Source: an uncultured Methylophaga sp. (GTDB lineage: Bacteria > Pseudomonadota > Gammaproteobacteria > Nitrosococcales > Methylophagaceae). Taken from it: a stretch of DNA of 64,000 nucleotides. The stretch spans positions 762,050 to 826,049 of the forward strand of contig NZ_CAMYKO010000005.1 in NCBI RefSeq assembly GCF_947259025.1, read 5' to 3'. Shown piece after piece: positions 63,798 to 64,000 of the stretch. The first letter of the stretch is position 1. Every line of letters starts with the position of its first letter. The notes beneath the pieces were generated by a model, which made no database searches, was not told where the DNA came from, and was given only the letters and a program-made list of their open reading frames with translations. A program made the translations under genes and the position numbers.

Positions 63798-64000
63798 CTA
63801 CTTGGGCCCCATAAACATACTCTGATAGGTGGTATTAAGCTGCGGCTGTTCCAATACCTCGGCGCTGAACTCAATCGGTGCCAGTCCGTCTTCAATCACC
63901 GACTCCGGTGCCCGCACCAAAGCCGTGACCGGTATCACCCGCCCCGGCTCGATAATGACTTGTTCATCCATGCCGTGCAGGCTGGCGCCTTCCAGTCCGC
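63798..64000 (-). CDS. ccoG: Cytochrome c oxidase accessory protein CcoG (3' end)
   Basis: About 67 C-terminal residues, cut at the right edge. They match the C-terminal Ig-like domain of CcoG/FixG: GLEGASLHGMDEQVIIEPG, then PVTALVRAPES, IEFSAEV and a final MFMGPK. CcoG helps in copper handling for cbb3 cytochrome oxidase assembly, suggesting a cco gene cluster just beyond the window. The short visible length limits certainty. Confidence 0.75.
   Translation of the reverse strand, partial: GLEGASLHGMDEQVIIEPGRVIPVTALVRAPESVIEDGLAPIEFSAEVLEQPQLNTTYQSMFMGPK

Noticed and set aside
1..64000. CRISPR arrays, insertion sequences, prophage or integron features
   Set aside because: No regularly spaced repeats, transposase, integrase or phage genes were seen in the window.

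Overview
This 64 kb window looks like chromosome of a halophilic or marine methylotrophic gammaproteobacterium, most like Methylophaga or a close relative. The reasons are methanol-dehydrogenase maturation genes of the mxaRSACKL type, a divergent mxaY-mxaX-like two-component pair, a tiny pqqA gene for the methanol dehydrogenase cofactor PQQ, and an ectABC-ask ectoine operon with a MarR-type EctR regulator. Gene density is high, most genes lie on the minus strand, many neighbours overlap by 1-17 bases, and no insertion sequence, prophage, integrase or CRISPR array was seen.

Layout. 1-8.8 kb: housekeeping genes on the minus strand (accA partial, pilU, dnaE, an MscS channel, nagZ, a YkuD L,D-transpeptidase). 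8.9-17.5 kb: the methanol oxidation accessory operon mxaR-S-A-C-K-L plus a second mxaC-like gene, read leftward, and mxaY-mxaX read rightward. 17.5-20.2 kb: ahpF, ahpC and an orphan pqqA. 20.3-29.8 kb: bioA, a GCS2-type ligase plus an AstE-like deacylase, then queA-trmJ-cysE-iscR-cysteine desulfurase-iscA (with an IscR site and no iscU), and an HDOD protein. 29.9-36.1 kb: tRNA-Leu(CAA), a MerR-HTH/receiver fusion, DUF2789-fumC, a stomatin/NfeD pair and a cyclopropane synthase. 36.2-37.2 kb: bfr and Fur-box-preceded bfd.

37.3-46.6 kb holds the most intriguing block. It is a tightly overlapping leftward operon of fatty-acid desaturase, FAD amine oxidase-like, DUF1365, Cfa-like methyltransferase, DUF2878, DUF1295, a second Cfa-like methyltransferase and a sensor kinase. 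A response regulator converges on the kinase and a secreted chalcone-isomerase-like protein is divergent from the desaturase. It resembles the lipid-modification loci that other proteobacteria put under RpoE/ChrR, but here it carries its own two-component system.

46.6-55.5 kb: AGCS and SSS sodium symporters, a TPR membrane protein, and ask-ectC-ectB-ectA (read leftward). Divergent from these is a cheW-like gene translationally coupled to ectR. The divergent region holds an 18 bp pseudopalindrome that matches, as I recall it, the EctR1 operator. 55.5-62.5 kb: a four-gene signalling operon (TonB-dependent receptor, YfiR-like periplasmic protein, hybrid kinase with HPt, REC-PAS-GGDEF-EAL protein). 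The window ends with an aldo/keto reductase and the 3' end of ccoG.

All assignments rest on reading the sequence and translated proteins by eye; no database search was run. Start codons were moved inward where a better ribosome binding site or family alignment supported it.
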